Origin: Chitinophaga sp. CF418
GTDB taxonomy: Bacteria > Bacteroidota > Bacteroidia > Chitinophagales > Chitinophagaceae
Length of the DNA: 64,000 bases
Assembly (NCBI RefSeq): GCF_900142925.1
Contig: NZ_FRCN01000002.1
Coordinates: 620,001 to 684,000, forward strand
Direction: 5' to 3'
Below are positions 54,310 through 63,400 of this stretch, in pieces. The notes under the pieces are model-generated. The model was not told the origin of the DNA. It worked only from the letters and a program-made list of their open reading frames with translations, and did no database searches. A program made the translations under genes and the position numbers. Every line of letters starts with the position of its first letter. Positions within the stretch are counted from its first letter, which is position 1.

Positions 54310-55245
54310 TTGCAAGCAACTATTTATAGATCCACAGGAAGCTGGTATACAGCCAAAGCAACTACGGGAGAAGTATTTCAGGCCCGCATTAAAGGTGTCA
54401 TGAAGATAGATGAGGATATTACCTCTACTAATCCTATTGCTGTAGGCGATGTTGTTGAAATTGTGCGGGAGGATGGAGATGCTACCGCCAATAATGCGAT
54501 GATCACAGAAATAGTGGACCGCAGGAATTATATAGTGCGCAGTTCTCCTCATAAAAAGAACCAGAAACATATTGTGGCTGCCAACCTGGATCAGGCGATG
54601 CTGATCTGTACCGTAAAGGAACCACGTACTTCCAATGGGTTTATGGACCGTTTCCTTGTAACGGCGGCGGCCTATCATATACCTGTGGTGCTGGTGTTCA
54701 ACAAGAGGGATATTTACAAAGAGAAAGACCTGGATAAGTTTGCCGAATTACAGGCATTGTATGAGGATATTGGGTACAAAGTACTACTGGTGTCTGCCGA
54801 AAAAGAACAGGGAATAGATGAGTTAGTTGCTGAGATGAAGGATAAAACCACCCTGATGTCTGGTCACTCCGGCGTAGGCAAATCTTCCCTGATCAATCGT
54901 TTGTTGCCCGGCCTTGACCTGCGTACCAAAGCTGTAAGCGGATGGAGCGGGAAAGGATTACATACCACAACTTATGCAGAGATGTACGACCTGCCTGTAG
55001 GTGGTAAGTTGATTGATACGCCAGGCGTGCGTGAGTTTGGTATTGTAGATATCACCAAAACGGAGTTATCGCATTATTTCCTCGAAATGCTGCCCTATTT
55101 AACCCAGTGTCAGTTCAATAACTGCCTGCATATCAATGAACCCGGATGTGCCGTAAAAGCGGCGGTAGATGCCGGTGATATCGATGTGAACAGGTACGTA
55201 AGTTATGCAACCATCCTGGAATCAATACAGGAAGAGCAGTATTGA
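54310..55245 (+). CDS. rsgA: Small ribosomal subunit biogenesis GTPase
   Basis: Circularly permuted GTPase that checks late 30S assembly. 311 residues: N-terminal OB fold (IYRSTGSWYTAKATTGE), then G4 (VFNKRD), G1 (GHSGVGKSS), a switch region (GKGLHTTTYAEMYDL) and G3 (DTPGVREFG) in the permuted order. C-terminal zinc knuckle CQFNNCLHINEPGC. The frame opens with TTG at 54310 and the residues after it match the family, so this non-ATG start is accepted. Monocistronic. Confidence 0.96.
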   Translation: MQATIYRSTGSWYTAKATTGEVFQARIKGVMKIDEDITSTNPIAVGDVVEIVREDGDATANNAMITEIVDRRNYIVRSSPHKKNQKHIVAANLDQAMLICTVKEPRTSNGFMDRFLVTAAAYHIPVVLVFNKRDIYKEKDLDKFAELQALYEDIGYKVLLVSAEKEQGIDELVAEMKDKTTLMSGHSGVGKSSLINRLLPGLDLRTKAVSGWSGKGLHTTTYAEMYDLPVGGKLIDTPGVREFGIVDITKTELSHYFLEMLPYLTQCQFNNCLHINEPGCAVKAAVDAGDIDVNRYVSYATILESIQEEQY

Positions 55246-55283
55246 TCACTATCCCTGCGAAGGAACCTGCCCTGTAAATAATA

Positions 55284-55436
55284 CTAACGTTTTTTCCTTT
55301 TGGGCGCGCTCATCTCGTCCAGCAGTTTCTCAGCCCCCCAGTTTTTGCGGGGAGTAGGGCAACCTGTTTTCCTGGTACGGCAGGCGGACAGTCCGGTGAG
55401 GGATATCACCAGTACAAAGAGTAAAAGTTTTTTCAT
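55284..55436 (-). CDS. Mini-lipoprotein A (TGCP family)
   Basis: A 50-residue ORF on the minus strand: MKKLLLFVLVISLTGLSACRT gives a hydrophobic signal with lipobox (LSAC, Cys19), then CRTRKTGCPTPRKNWGAEKLL and a very basic tail (PKRKKR). Its upstream neighbour 55452-55607 has the same plan and the shared motif C[RK]T[RE][KR]TGCP, so this is a real paralogous pair. Similar small Cys-lipoproteins with an AEKLL-type segment occur in Bacteroidota as I recall. The role is unknown; probably cotranscribed. Confidence 0.6.
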   Translation of the reverse strand: MKKLLLFVLVISLTGLSACRTRKTGCPTPRKNWGAEKLLDEMSAPKRKKR

Positions 55437-55451
55437 AGGGTATCGTATTAA

Positions 55452-55607
55452 TTAAAATACTCTGCCATTCATCTGCCTGGATGAAGACTTGTTTTGCTTT
55501 ACATTTTTAGTAGAATAGTAGTTGTTGCTGGGGCAACCGGTGCGCTCTGTCTTACAGCTTACAGCAAGCATGCCGCACACCACCGTTAGTAGTAATAGTC
55601 TTTTCAT
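55452..55607 (-). CDS. Mini-lipoprotein B (TGCP family)
   Basis: A 51-residue ORF: signal MKRLLLLTVVCGMLAVSC with lipobox (AVSC, Cys18), then CKTERTGCPSNNYYSTKN and a Ser/Asn/Gln-rich end. The motif CKTERTGCP lines up with CRTRKTGCP of ORF A, at the same distance from the lipid-anchored Cys. It starts 16 nt before the stop-side of ORF A and both have CCCTATGAAA around the start. Two paralogous short envelope lipoproteins in tandem, function unknown. Confidence 0.6.
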   Translation of the reverse strand: MKRLLLLTVVCGMLAVSCKTERTGCPSNNYYSTKNVKQNKSSSRQMNGRVF

Positions 55608-55647
55608 AGGGCAAGGTGATTATTAGATGCAAGATAATTAAAATATG

Positions 55648-56178
55648 TCATTTACTTTCCGGCGTGTCCTTAAACCAGCCTGAGTACATGAGATAGTTGT
55701 TGGCAATACGGTCTATCTCGCCACTGATCAGGGATTGACTGATATCTTTCACCTTTTTGGCGGGTACGCCGGCATAGATGGAACCAGCTTCTACCTGGGT
55801 ACCTTCCAGCACTACGGCGCCGGCGGCGATGATGGTATTACTGCCAATGTATGCATTATCCATCACGATAGCACCCATGCCTATTAATACGTTATCTTCA
55901 ACTGTGCAGCCATGCACAATAGCATTATGCCCGATAGAGACGTTGTTGCCGATAATAGCCTGTGTTTTCTCATAAGTACAATGGATCACGGCGCCATCCT
56001 GCACATTTACCTTATTGCCCATCCTGATGCTGTTCACATCTCCGCGGATCACTGCATTGAACCAAACGCTGCACTGGTTTCCCATTATCACATCTCCTAC
56101 AATTGTGGCATTAGGCGCAATAAAACAGTCGTTCCCTATTGTAGGCAGTATTCCTTTAACCGGTAAGATGACAGGCAT
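55648..56178 (-). CDS. Gamma-class carbonic anhydrase family protein
   Basis: A 176-residue left-handed beta-helix (hexapeptide repeat) protein of the YrdA/PaaY/gamma-CA group. Repeats: IGNDCFIAPNATIVGDVIMGNQCSVWFNAVIRGD, IRMGNKVNVQDGAVIHCTYEK, IGNNVSIGHNAIVHGCTVEDNVLIGMGAIV. Three His (VIHCTY, IGHNAIVHG) are placed as metal ligands in this family. It may hydrate CO2 or act as an acyltransferase-like fold; many members have no proven activity. It lies upstream of the mini-lipoproteins on the same strand. Confidence 0.9.
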   Translation of the reverse strand: MPVILPVKGILPTIGNDCFIAPNATIVGDVIMGNQCSVWFNAVIRGDVNSIRMGNKVNVQDGAVIHCTYEKTQAIIGNNVSIGHNAIVHGCTVEDNVLIGMGAIVMDNAYIGSNTIIAAGAVVLEGTQVEAGSIYAGVPAKKVKDISQSLISGEIDRIANNYLMYSGWFKDTPESK

Positions 56179-56277
56179 ATAGTATGTTTTAACGCAAAAG
56201 TAAAGAAATTCGTATAGGTCTGCTGTGAGCAGTATACCGAGCCTGCATCTTATCGGGGGCCTACTGATTCTTTAATG

Positions 56278-56285
56278 TATTTTTG
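56278..56285 (+). promoter_or_regulatory. -7 promoter box of the aminotransferase gene
   Basis: TATTTTTG matches TAnnTTTG exactly and ends 7 nt before the ATG at 56293, predicting a leaderless or almost leaderless mRNA. No convincing TTG box is found at the matching -33 distance. Confidence 0.45.
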
Positions 56286-56292
56286 CGGCAGA

Positions 56293-57489
56293 ATGAATAA
56301 CAGACAACTCTTTTTACGTCATGTGGCCCAGCTTTCAGATGCGCCGCTGGCACTCGAAATAGTGAAGGCATCCGGTATGTATATGTGGGATACCGAAGGC
56401 AAAAAGATCATGGACCTGATTGCCGGTATCAGTGTATGTAATGTGGGACATTCACATCCGGCCGTAGTAGCAGCTATTAAAGAACAGGCGGAACAATACA
56501 TGCATCTGCTGGTGTACGGAGAGCTGATCCAGTCTCCCCAGGTGGCGTTCGCCACATTATTAACACAGCACCTGCCGGCGTCCCTGAACAGCGTTTATTT
56601 CACCAATTCGGGAGCTGAAGCCGTGGAGGGCGCTATGAAACTGGCTAAACGTTATACCGGGAGGACGGAGATCATCGCTTTTGAGAAAAGTTATCACGGT
56701 TCTACCCAGGGCGCTATGAGCATTATGGGGGATGAAAGCTGGCGGAATGCATACAGACCCTTGTTGCCTGATATACAGCATCTTACTTACAACACATGGG
56801 AAGCAGTGGACCAGATCACTGAGCGTACTGCCTGCATTATACTGGAAACTGTACAGGCGGAAGCAGGCGTGCGTGTGCCGCAGAAAGAATGGCTGCAGGC
56901 CATCCGGGAGAAATGTACAGCCACGGGTACGCTGATGGTATTGGATGAAATACAGTGTGGCCTGGGACGGAATGGCACGCTGTGGGGCTTTGAGCAGACA
57001 GGCGTGATACCAGATATCCTCTTGCTGGGGAAAGCATTGGGAGGCGGGATGCCAATGGGGGCTTTCATCGCCGATAAAGAAATCATGTGGAGCCTGACCA
57101 ATAAACCGGTGCTGGGGCATATGACCACCTTTGGGGGACATCCTGTAATCTGTGCCGCAGGCATGGCCGGTTTTAAGGTATTACTGGAAGAGAAACTGGT
57201 AGATACTGTAAAGGCCAAAGGCCAGTTATTTCACCAGTATCTGCAGCATCCTGCCATTAAGGAGATCCGCTCCCTCGGACTGATGATGGCGGTCGAATTT
57301 GAGAACTTTGCGATGAATAAGAAGGTTATAGATGCGTGTATCGAAAGAGGCTTGCTGACTGACTGGTTCCTTTTCGCCCCTGAGTGTCTGCGTATTGCCC
57401 CACCCTTGATTATCAGTGAGGAAGAGATCAGACAGGCATGTAAGATCATCATAGATGTACTGAATGAAATAACAGGGACTACTACCTGA
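56293..57489 (+). CDS. Class III PLP-dependent aminotransferase
   Basis: A 398-residue enzyme of the acetylornithine/ornithine/GABA aminotransferase fold type I. Start chosen at ATG 56293 (MNNRQLFLRHVAQL); an ATG at 56275 lies within the likely promoter. Seen: GISVCNVGHSHPAVVAAI, YFTNSGAEAVEGAMKLAKRYTGR, YHGST, LDEIQCGLGRNGTLWGFE (PLP-binding Asp) and LLLGKALGGGMPMGAF (Schiff-base Lys). GHMTTFGGHPVICAAG closes the site. The amino donor is not deducible; no arginine-pathway genes are near. Confidence 0.9.
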   Translation: MNNRQLFLRHVAQLSDAPLALEIVKASGMYMWDTEGKKIMDLIAGISVCNVGHSHPAVVAAIKEQAEQYMHLLVYGELIQSPQVAFATLLTQHLPASLNSVYFTNSGAEAVEGAMKLAKRYTGRTEIIAFEKSYHGSTQGAMSIMGDESWRNAYRPLLPDIQHLTYNTWEAVDQITERTACIILETVQAEAGVRVPQKEWLQAIREKCTATGTLMVLDEIQCGLGRNGTLWGFEQTGVIPDILLLGKALGGGMPMGAFIADKEIMWSLTNKPVLGHMTTFGGHPVICAAGMAGFKVLLEEKLVDTVKAKGQLFHQYLQHPAIKEIRSLGLMMAVEFENFAMNKKVIDACIERGLLTDWFLFAPECLRIAPPLIISEEEIRQACKIIIDVLNEITGTTT

Positions 57490-57510
57490 GAATATAGCAA
57501 AAAAATATAT

Positions 57511-57540
57511 TTTGTCTTCTCATTGAAATATGTAACTTTG
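57511..57540 (+). promoter_or_regulatory. Promoter of the membrane protein-wHTH-creD operon
   Basis: TTTG (57511-57514), 18-nt spacer, TAACTTTG (57533-57540), both exact boxes; 20 nt upstream of the ATG at 57561. Confidence 0.6.
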
Positions 57541-57560
57541 ATATACAAAGTACTTTAAGT

Positions 57561-58202
57561 ATGACAGATCAGCAACACCTGGAAGCAATAAGTGATATCA
57601 GGCGCATGATGGAACGGAGTACCCGTTTTCTTTCTCTCAGTGGATTAAGTGGCGTTTTTGCCGGCGTATCTGCCCTGGCCGGTGCGGCAACCGCTTATAT
57701 CCTGTTCCGGTCTTATTATGACCGCTGGGAAGTAAGAGGGCATTATGATGATGCCGACTTTTCCATGCTCCGGTTGCAGCTGATCCTCCTGGGCCTGGGC
57801 GTAATAGCACTGGCGCTTTGCGGGGGTACTTATTTCACCTGGAGGAGGGCCCGGCGGAACAACGTTCCTATTTGGGATGCCACTTCCCGTAAGGTACTGA
57901 TCAATGCATTGATACCAATGCTGGCCGGTGGCGCTTTCATTGCCGGTTTGATATATAATCAGCTGGATGTGCTGATAGCGCCATCCTGTCTTATATTTTA
58001 CGGTATGGCATTGCTGAATGCCAGTAAGTATACATTCTCTGATATCCGTTACCTGGGTATTGCTGAAATAGGACTTGGTATATTAAATGTTTTCTTTTTG
58101 CGCAGAGGGCTTTATTTTTGGGCCGTTGGTTTTGGTGTATTACATATTTTGTATGGCATCATTATGTGGTGGAAGTATGAGCGGCAGACAACTGTAGCGT
58201 AA
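57561..58202 (+). CDS. Hypothetical five-TM membrane protein
   Basis: I do not recognise a named family. 213 residues with an amphipathic N-terminal helix (LEAISDIRRMMERSTRF) and about five to six TM helices (~25-48, 72-92, 115-135, 140-157, 165-198). No catalytic motif is visible. It heads an operon with a wHTH regulator (gap 45 nt) and creD and could sense a membrane state for that regulator, an inference from position only. Confidence 0.75.
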   Translation: MTDQQHLEAISDIRRMMERSTRFLSLSGLSGVFAGVSALAGAATAYILFRSYYDRWEVRGHYDDADFSMLRLQLILLGLGVIALALCGGTYFTWRRARRNNVPIWDATSRKVLINALIPMLAGGAFIAGLIYNQLDVLIAPSCLIFYGMALLNASKYTFSDIRYLGIAEIGLGILNVFFLRRGLYFWAVGFGVLHILYGIIMWWKYERQTTVA

Positions 58203-58247
58203 AAACCGGCGCAGATCGGAACTAGTGGAAACAATAAAGACGTACTC

Positions 58248-58547
58248 GTGAACAATCCCATAGGTAACTTAAATAAGATTTTTGACAGCCGTATACGGCT
58301 TGGGGTAATGAGTATCCTCATGGTAAATGAGGAAGTCAGCTTTAATGACCTGAAGCAGATGCTGGAACTGACAGATGGTAATCTGGCATCCCACCTCAGT
58401 ACCCTGGAAGAAAATGGTTACCTCAAAGTACATAAAGGTTTTATAGGACGTAAAACCAATACTACCTATTCTATTACGAAAGCCGGTGAAAAGGCGTTTA
58501 AAGGTCACCTGGCTGCTCTCGAAAATATGATCCGCTCTATGGAGTAA
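58248..58547 (+). CDS. Winged helix-turn-helix transcriptional regulator
   Basis: A 99-residue winged-helix protein starting at GTG 58248. Fold order: NLNKIFDSRIRLGVMSILMVNEEVSFNDLKQMLELTDGNLASHLSTLEENGYLKVHKGFIGRKTNTTYSITKAGEKAF, with the recognition helix near TDGNLASHLSTLEENGYL, as in MarR/ArsR/PadR-like regulators. No Cys or effector domain. The next gene, creD, starts 51 nt later. It is probably an autoregulator of this operon. Confidence 0.88.
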   Translation: MNNPIGNLNKIFDSRIRLGVMSILMVNEEVSFNDLKQMLELTDGNLASHLSTLEENGYLKVHKGFIGRKTNTTYSITKAGEKAFKGHLAALENMIRSME

Positions 58548-58598
58548 ATTTTTTTGTCTTTATACTTTGAAGTTCAAAGCGCTTTTAAATGTAATTAT

Positions 58599-59966
58599 AT
58601 GCAAACAACTAACATCAACGAAACAAATCCCCTGCCTCCCGGCCCACCTTCGCCTGCTACGGAAAACCGTTCGCAGGACGCTAAAGAGCGGCCTTCTTTC
58701 TTCGAACGTTATGCCTATGGTGTAAAGGCGCTGCTTATCGGTATTCTTGTAGTACTGCTGTTAATTCCCACTGCTATGATCATGGGACTTATTTCCGAAA
58801 GGGAGCAGCGGCAGTTTGAAGCCAAAGGAGAAGTCAGTGGTAAATGGGGCGACGCACAGACCATTACCGGGCCCGTATTGGTAATACCTTACTACAGCAA
58901 ACCTGGGGTGACATCCAATGCCGTATTCCTGCCGGATAAACTGGCGGTAAATGGTGAGCTGCTGCCTGAAATACGCAGGCGCGGCATCTATGAGGTAGCT
59001 GTATACAGCTCACATTTACAGATCAGCGGCGCCTTCTCCGGTCTGGACCTGAACGGATTAAATATTGATCCCACAACTGTGTTGCTGAAAGATGCTTACC
59101 TGGCAGTTGGGATCAACGATATGCGCGGTATCACTAATCAGGCAGGTGTGGAGTGGAATGGCCGGAATTTCTACTTTAATCCTGGTATTCCTGCTACGAA
59201 TCTGTTCGAGAACGGCATGCAGGTAAAGGTGCCACTGACAATGTCAGACTCCGGCATTGTAGCCGGCAACTTTGCTGTCAATCTTGATCTGAAGGGTTCC
59301 GGTCAACTGTTCTTCTCTCCCGTTGGCAAAACAACAACTGTCAACCTGAACTCCAACTGGAAGAGCCCCAGTTTCGACGGCGCCTTCCTGCCTAATACAC
59401 ATAACGTGCATGCAAAAGGTTTCACCGCTTCCTGGCAGGTTTCCAACCTGAACCGCAACTTCCCCCAAAGCTGGGTTGGCGCCAATGCTAACCTGCACTC
59501 TGCTGATTTCGGCGTGAAATTATTCCTGCCGGTGGATACCTACCAGCAATCCACCCGTGCGGTCAAATACGCCATCCTGATCATCGGCCTTACCTTCCTG
59601 GTATTTTACTTTATCGAATTGCTACAGCATTCCTCTGTTCATCCATTACAATATATATTGGTCGGTGCGGCATTATGTGTATTTTATACCTTGCTGATCG
59701 CCCTCGCAGAACAATTGAATTTTAGTATTGCTTACCTGATCGCTGCTATCCTTACCATTCTGCTGGTAGCTATATATACAGCCAGTGTATTGCGAAGCAG
59801 TCGTATGGCCATAGGCGTCGGAGGTGTATTAAGCCTGCTCTATGGGTTTATTTATGTCATCATCCGTTCGGAAGATCAGGCTTTGCTCATGGGTAGCCTT
59901 GGACTGTTTATAATACTGGCTATTGTGATGTACTTTAGCCGGAGGATCAAGTGGGGAGAATTATAA
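58599..59966 (+). CDS. creD: Cell envelope integrity protein CreD-like
   Basis: A 455-residue inner-membrane protein from ATG 58599 (an ATG 15 codons earlier adds residues with no match). One TM at ~38-59, a large periplasmic beta domain (~60-320: VSGKWGDAQTITGPVLVIPYYSK, IYEVAVYSSHLQISGAF), and five to six C-terminal TMs (from AVKYAILIIGLTFLVFYFIELLQ to the end). CreD is regulated by CreBC in E. coli and protects envelope integrity; here its neighbour is a small wHTH instead. Good match to the family by topology and GPVLVIPY. Confidence 0.87.
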   Translation: MQTTNINETNPLPPGPPSPATENRSQDAKERPSFFERYAYGVKALLIGILVVLLLIPTAMIMGLISEREQRQFEAKGEVSGKWGDAQTITGPVLVIPYYSKPGVTSNAVFLPDKLAVNGELLPEIRRRGIYEVAVYSSHLQISGAFSGLDLNGLNIDPTTVLLKDAYLAVGINDMRGITNQAGVEWNGRNFYFNPGIPATNLFENGMQVKVPLTMSDSGIVAGNFAVNLDLKGSGQLFFSPVGKTTTVNLNSNWKSPSFDGAFLPNTHNVHAKGFTASWQVSNLNRNFPQSWVGANANLHSADFGVKLFLPVDTYQQSTRAVKYAILIIGLTFLVFYFIELLQHSSVHPLQYILVGAALCVFYTLLIALAEQLNFSIAYLIAAILTILLVAIYTASVLRSSRMAIGVGGVLSLLYGFIYVIIRSEDQALLMGSLGLFIILAIVMYFSRRIKWGEL

Positions 59967-59987
59967 AAATTATAAACAGTTATAGTC

Positions 59988-60353
59988 ATGCAAACCGGTC
60001 GCTATCTGCAGCAGCGTTTACTAAGTTTTAAATATGCTTTTCAGGGGATCATCGCATTTCTCCGCAGTGAACCGCATGCGCGTATTCATGCTGTAGCAAC
60101 GGTGGTGGTGGTAGCGGCCGGTTTTTATTACAGATTATCCGCCAATCAATGGATCGCCATCCTGATAGTAACGGGAATGGTATGGATCACGGAGATGCTG
60201 AATACTGTTGTTGAAAAGATCATGGATTATCTATCCCCGGAAATTCATCCGAGGGTGAAATGGATCAAAGATGTTGCTGCGGGTGCCGTACTTGTTTCGG
60301 CTTTGGTAGCCGCTATCACAGGCGCTGTCATTTTTATCCCTATCCTGTGCTAA
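59988..60353 (+). CDS. dgkA: Diacylglycerol/undecaprenol kinase, DgkA type
   Basis: A 121-residue membrane kinase with three TM helices. FKYAFQGIIAFLRSEPHARIHAVATVVVVAAG and WITEMLNTVVEKIMDYLSPEIHPRVKWIKDVAAGAVLV contain the DgkA signature (E-x-NTxxE and KDxAAGAV). It phosphorylates diacylglycerol or undecaprenol in the inner membrane. It begins 21 nt after creD and might be cotranscribed with it. Confidence 0.93.
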   Translation: MQTGRYLQQRLLSFKYAFQGIIAFLRSEPHARIHAVATVVVVAAGFYYRLSANQWIAILIVTGMVWITEMLNTVVEKIMDYLSPEIHPRVKWIKDVAAGAVLVSALVAAITGAVIFIPILC

Positions 60354-60385
60354 AAGAAAAGGGTCTCGCATAAAGCGAGACCCTT
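60350..60385 (-). terminator. Terminator of the propeller/beta-barrel protein gene
   Basis: An 11-bp stem AAGGGTCTCGC / GCGAGACCCTT with a 5-nt loop; on the minus strand it runs into TTTCTTTT. On the plus strand the T-tract is missing. Confidence 0.8.
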
Positions 60386-60408
60386 CCATATATTGAAGCT
60401 CATTCTTC

Positions 60409-63400
60409 TTAGAAATCAACTCCCATTCCAAAGTACCAGATCGGTTTACCACGGAAGAACGCAACCATCGGCCAGCCAGCGTCTACTCTCAGGAAGTAAC
60501 CAGCAAGCGTTGTACGGGCGCCAAAGCCATAACCACCTACAAATGGTCCGAGGAAACCTTCTTTCACTTTCACTGTTACGCCGCTACCATCGTCATAATA
60601 AGTGTAGTTAGCATCTTTAAAGTTCAGTTTCTCGTTCCATGCAGTACCAATGTCCACAAAGCTGGTCACCTGGAAGTTACGTACGATGGCTGAGTTAATA
60701 GGCCTGTTCATAAAGGTGGCGAATACCGGCAAACGTAATTCCGAATTAAACACCATTACATTATTACCGTTACGTGCATTCTGTTTGTAACCACGCAATG
60801 GGGTAGCCAGTGTCTGGTATGCATAGTTTGCAGTCATATTCACTGGTGTATTGGTGTTGATCTTAGGATTCAGCCAGTTGTCGGTACCACCCAGATAGTA
60901 CAACAGTTTACGTGTACCCCATGATAAGTCTGCGGAGAAGCGGGTAGCCCATATAAAGTTGCGGAAGATGGATTCGTAATGTCTCACATCAATACCCATG
61001 TTATATGTGAACTTGCCCTTTCCGGCAGCTGCTCCCTGGTCGAATACATCATTCAGGTCTCCGTTGATCTGTGCGTTCATATCGCCATAGATCTTGTAGC
61101 GTGTACCGTGCCAGATGTTGATGGCTGGATTAATAGTATTGTCATACACATATTCCAGGCGTAATAAAGCATAGTTGTCGGAGAAATTCTTCAACTTCAA
61201 TGTATTCTCATCAGAAGCGGCTATTACGAATTTGTCATTACGGTAGCCTACCTGCAAACGGATGCTTCTGGCCTCATCAAACGGATAACGTACATCGAAC
61301 TGGAAGAGATTGGTCTTCATCTTGGCCGGGTAATCCAGCGGGTTGCCCGATGTATCAAAGCCCACACCACTATATTTATCTACTCTGCGATAGTAAGTAA
61401 ATTTATAATCGAAACGTTTTTTGAGATAAGAAGCTGAGATGAAGTATTCAGTACCATCCAGACTGGAAGGGAATCTAAACCCACCATTGATCTTAATATC
61501 TTCCATCAGGTCACTTACTCCTATGCGGATCAGACCATTCACAGGATCAACAAGCCTGATAGGGCCGGAAGGAGGACCGGTGAACGGCTGGTACCTGTTG
61601 ATCAGGATAGAGTTATCTATCTGGAGTATCAGGTAGTCTGATGCGAATTTCAGTTTATAAGGAAGCAGTTTGGACTTCTTCAATACAGGCTCCATCAGCG
61701 GGATCTGTAATAACTGGGTTTCTGCTGCCGCACTGGAATCCTGTTCTTCCTTGCCAAACTCACTCTGGAAGAAGTCGTCATGTTTTGCAGTATCGACCTT
61801 TGCTTTTTCATGGTAAGTAGGCAGACCCAGACGGAGACTGTCTTCGTGCATCTGACGGGCTCTGAAAGTAGTAGGACGGCTATTTACATTTCTCTTGCGC
61901 AGGGTTACAGTATCGATCCTCAGCTTCTGGAGGTTCTTAAAGCCATACTGCTGGATCACCTGCGATACTTCGCTCTGGTCGCCTGCTCCTCTGGATTCTT
62001 TGATACCAAAAGAGTAGTTCGACATTGGGAAGGTGTATGTAGAGTCTTTGGTAAGCGATACTGCCATTACGGAATCAGGTGCTGTAGCGCCGTATTCTGC
62101 CAGTGCTGAATCCAGGTCAGCCTGTTCCGGGTTATGCAGGATCTCTGATCCGACAAAGAAGAGGGAATCTACTCCTGTTCTTTCCGTCTTAAAGAAACCG
62201 GCATAACGGTTACGAATACCGTTGACGTCTGATACAAACGTAAAGTGTGTGTTATTGTATTGCAGTGGCGAACGTGCGTCACCGTATTTCATGTCTGTCA
62301 GCTGGGAGATCTGTTTGTCAGCGCTCTTGTTCCAGTTATCGATCAGGAAGATATTGTAATGACCTGCCGGCAGGACGGTATCTCCGCTTTTGGCGGTTGG
62401 AGACGGCCTGTTGGAAGAGTAGATAATTCCGCTCTTACCAGGGAAGGCAACGAATGAAGGATCCAGATCATCATACACATCATTGGTGATCTGTTCTGCA
62501 GTCTGTTTTGTGATACTGTAGGTGTAGATATCTGTATGACCGTTCTTCACTGCTGAGAGCAAGAGGGAGTTATCGTATTCGAAGAAGTACTTCATATCGA
62601 TTACCCTGTCAAAGCGTGGAAGGTCTTGTTTGGTAGTAGTTTTGGTAACGAGGTCGTATACCATGAGCTTAGTCACGCCCTCATGTTCATAGATGATGGC
62701 CAGGCGATTTCCTTTCTGGTTCCATGCCAGTAACGGATAGTTAGGGTCCAGCTGGCTGGCCTGCATTCTCACCCCGCTGCGCAGCAATATCTTAGGCTTC
62801 ATGTCGGCGAACTGTACCTGTACCTTGTACAATCCTTTAGAAAATTCTACCACTGCATACCAGTTGCTTTTTGGATTGGCCTGGAAGCGATAGAAGTCAG
62901 ACTTCTTCAGTTCCCTGGCGGCGATAGTACGGGCGCCACGGGTACTCTGACGGCGGCGGCGGTTATCGTCCTGGTAACGTTTGGCATTGAATACCATGAA
63001 GTCCTTCAGTGCATTTTTGGGCTTCTGGCTCAGTACCTGTTCAAATCCTTTTTTCAGTCCGCGGTTAATGCGTGAGATATACATCAGGTAAGGTACAGCG
63101 TCCTTGCCATATTTACTTTCTACATAATACCAGAAGGCATGTCCGGCCAGTGTAGGCTTTTCATAGGCCAGCTGATAGAAGTCCTTGTACCTGCCTGACT
63201 GGATAGCGTCTTTCAGTTCATCATCCAGCTGGGTATTCCAGTTTTCCGCAGCATAGGCTATAAATCCGTCGGTGAACCATTTTGGGAAATCAATGAGCAC
63301 TGCATTACCGGCAAACTCTCCGATATCTTCTCCGAACAACAGGTTTTCCAGCATAACGCGGGCGATCCCTTCACGGATCTGTTTGTACAGGTGTTCATGG

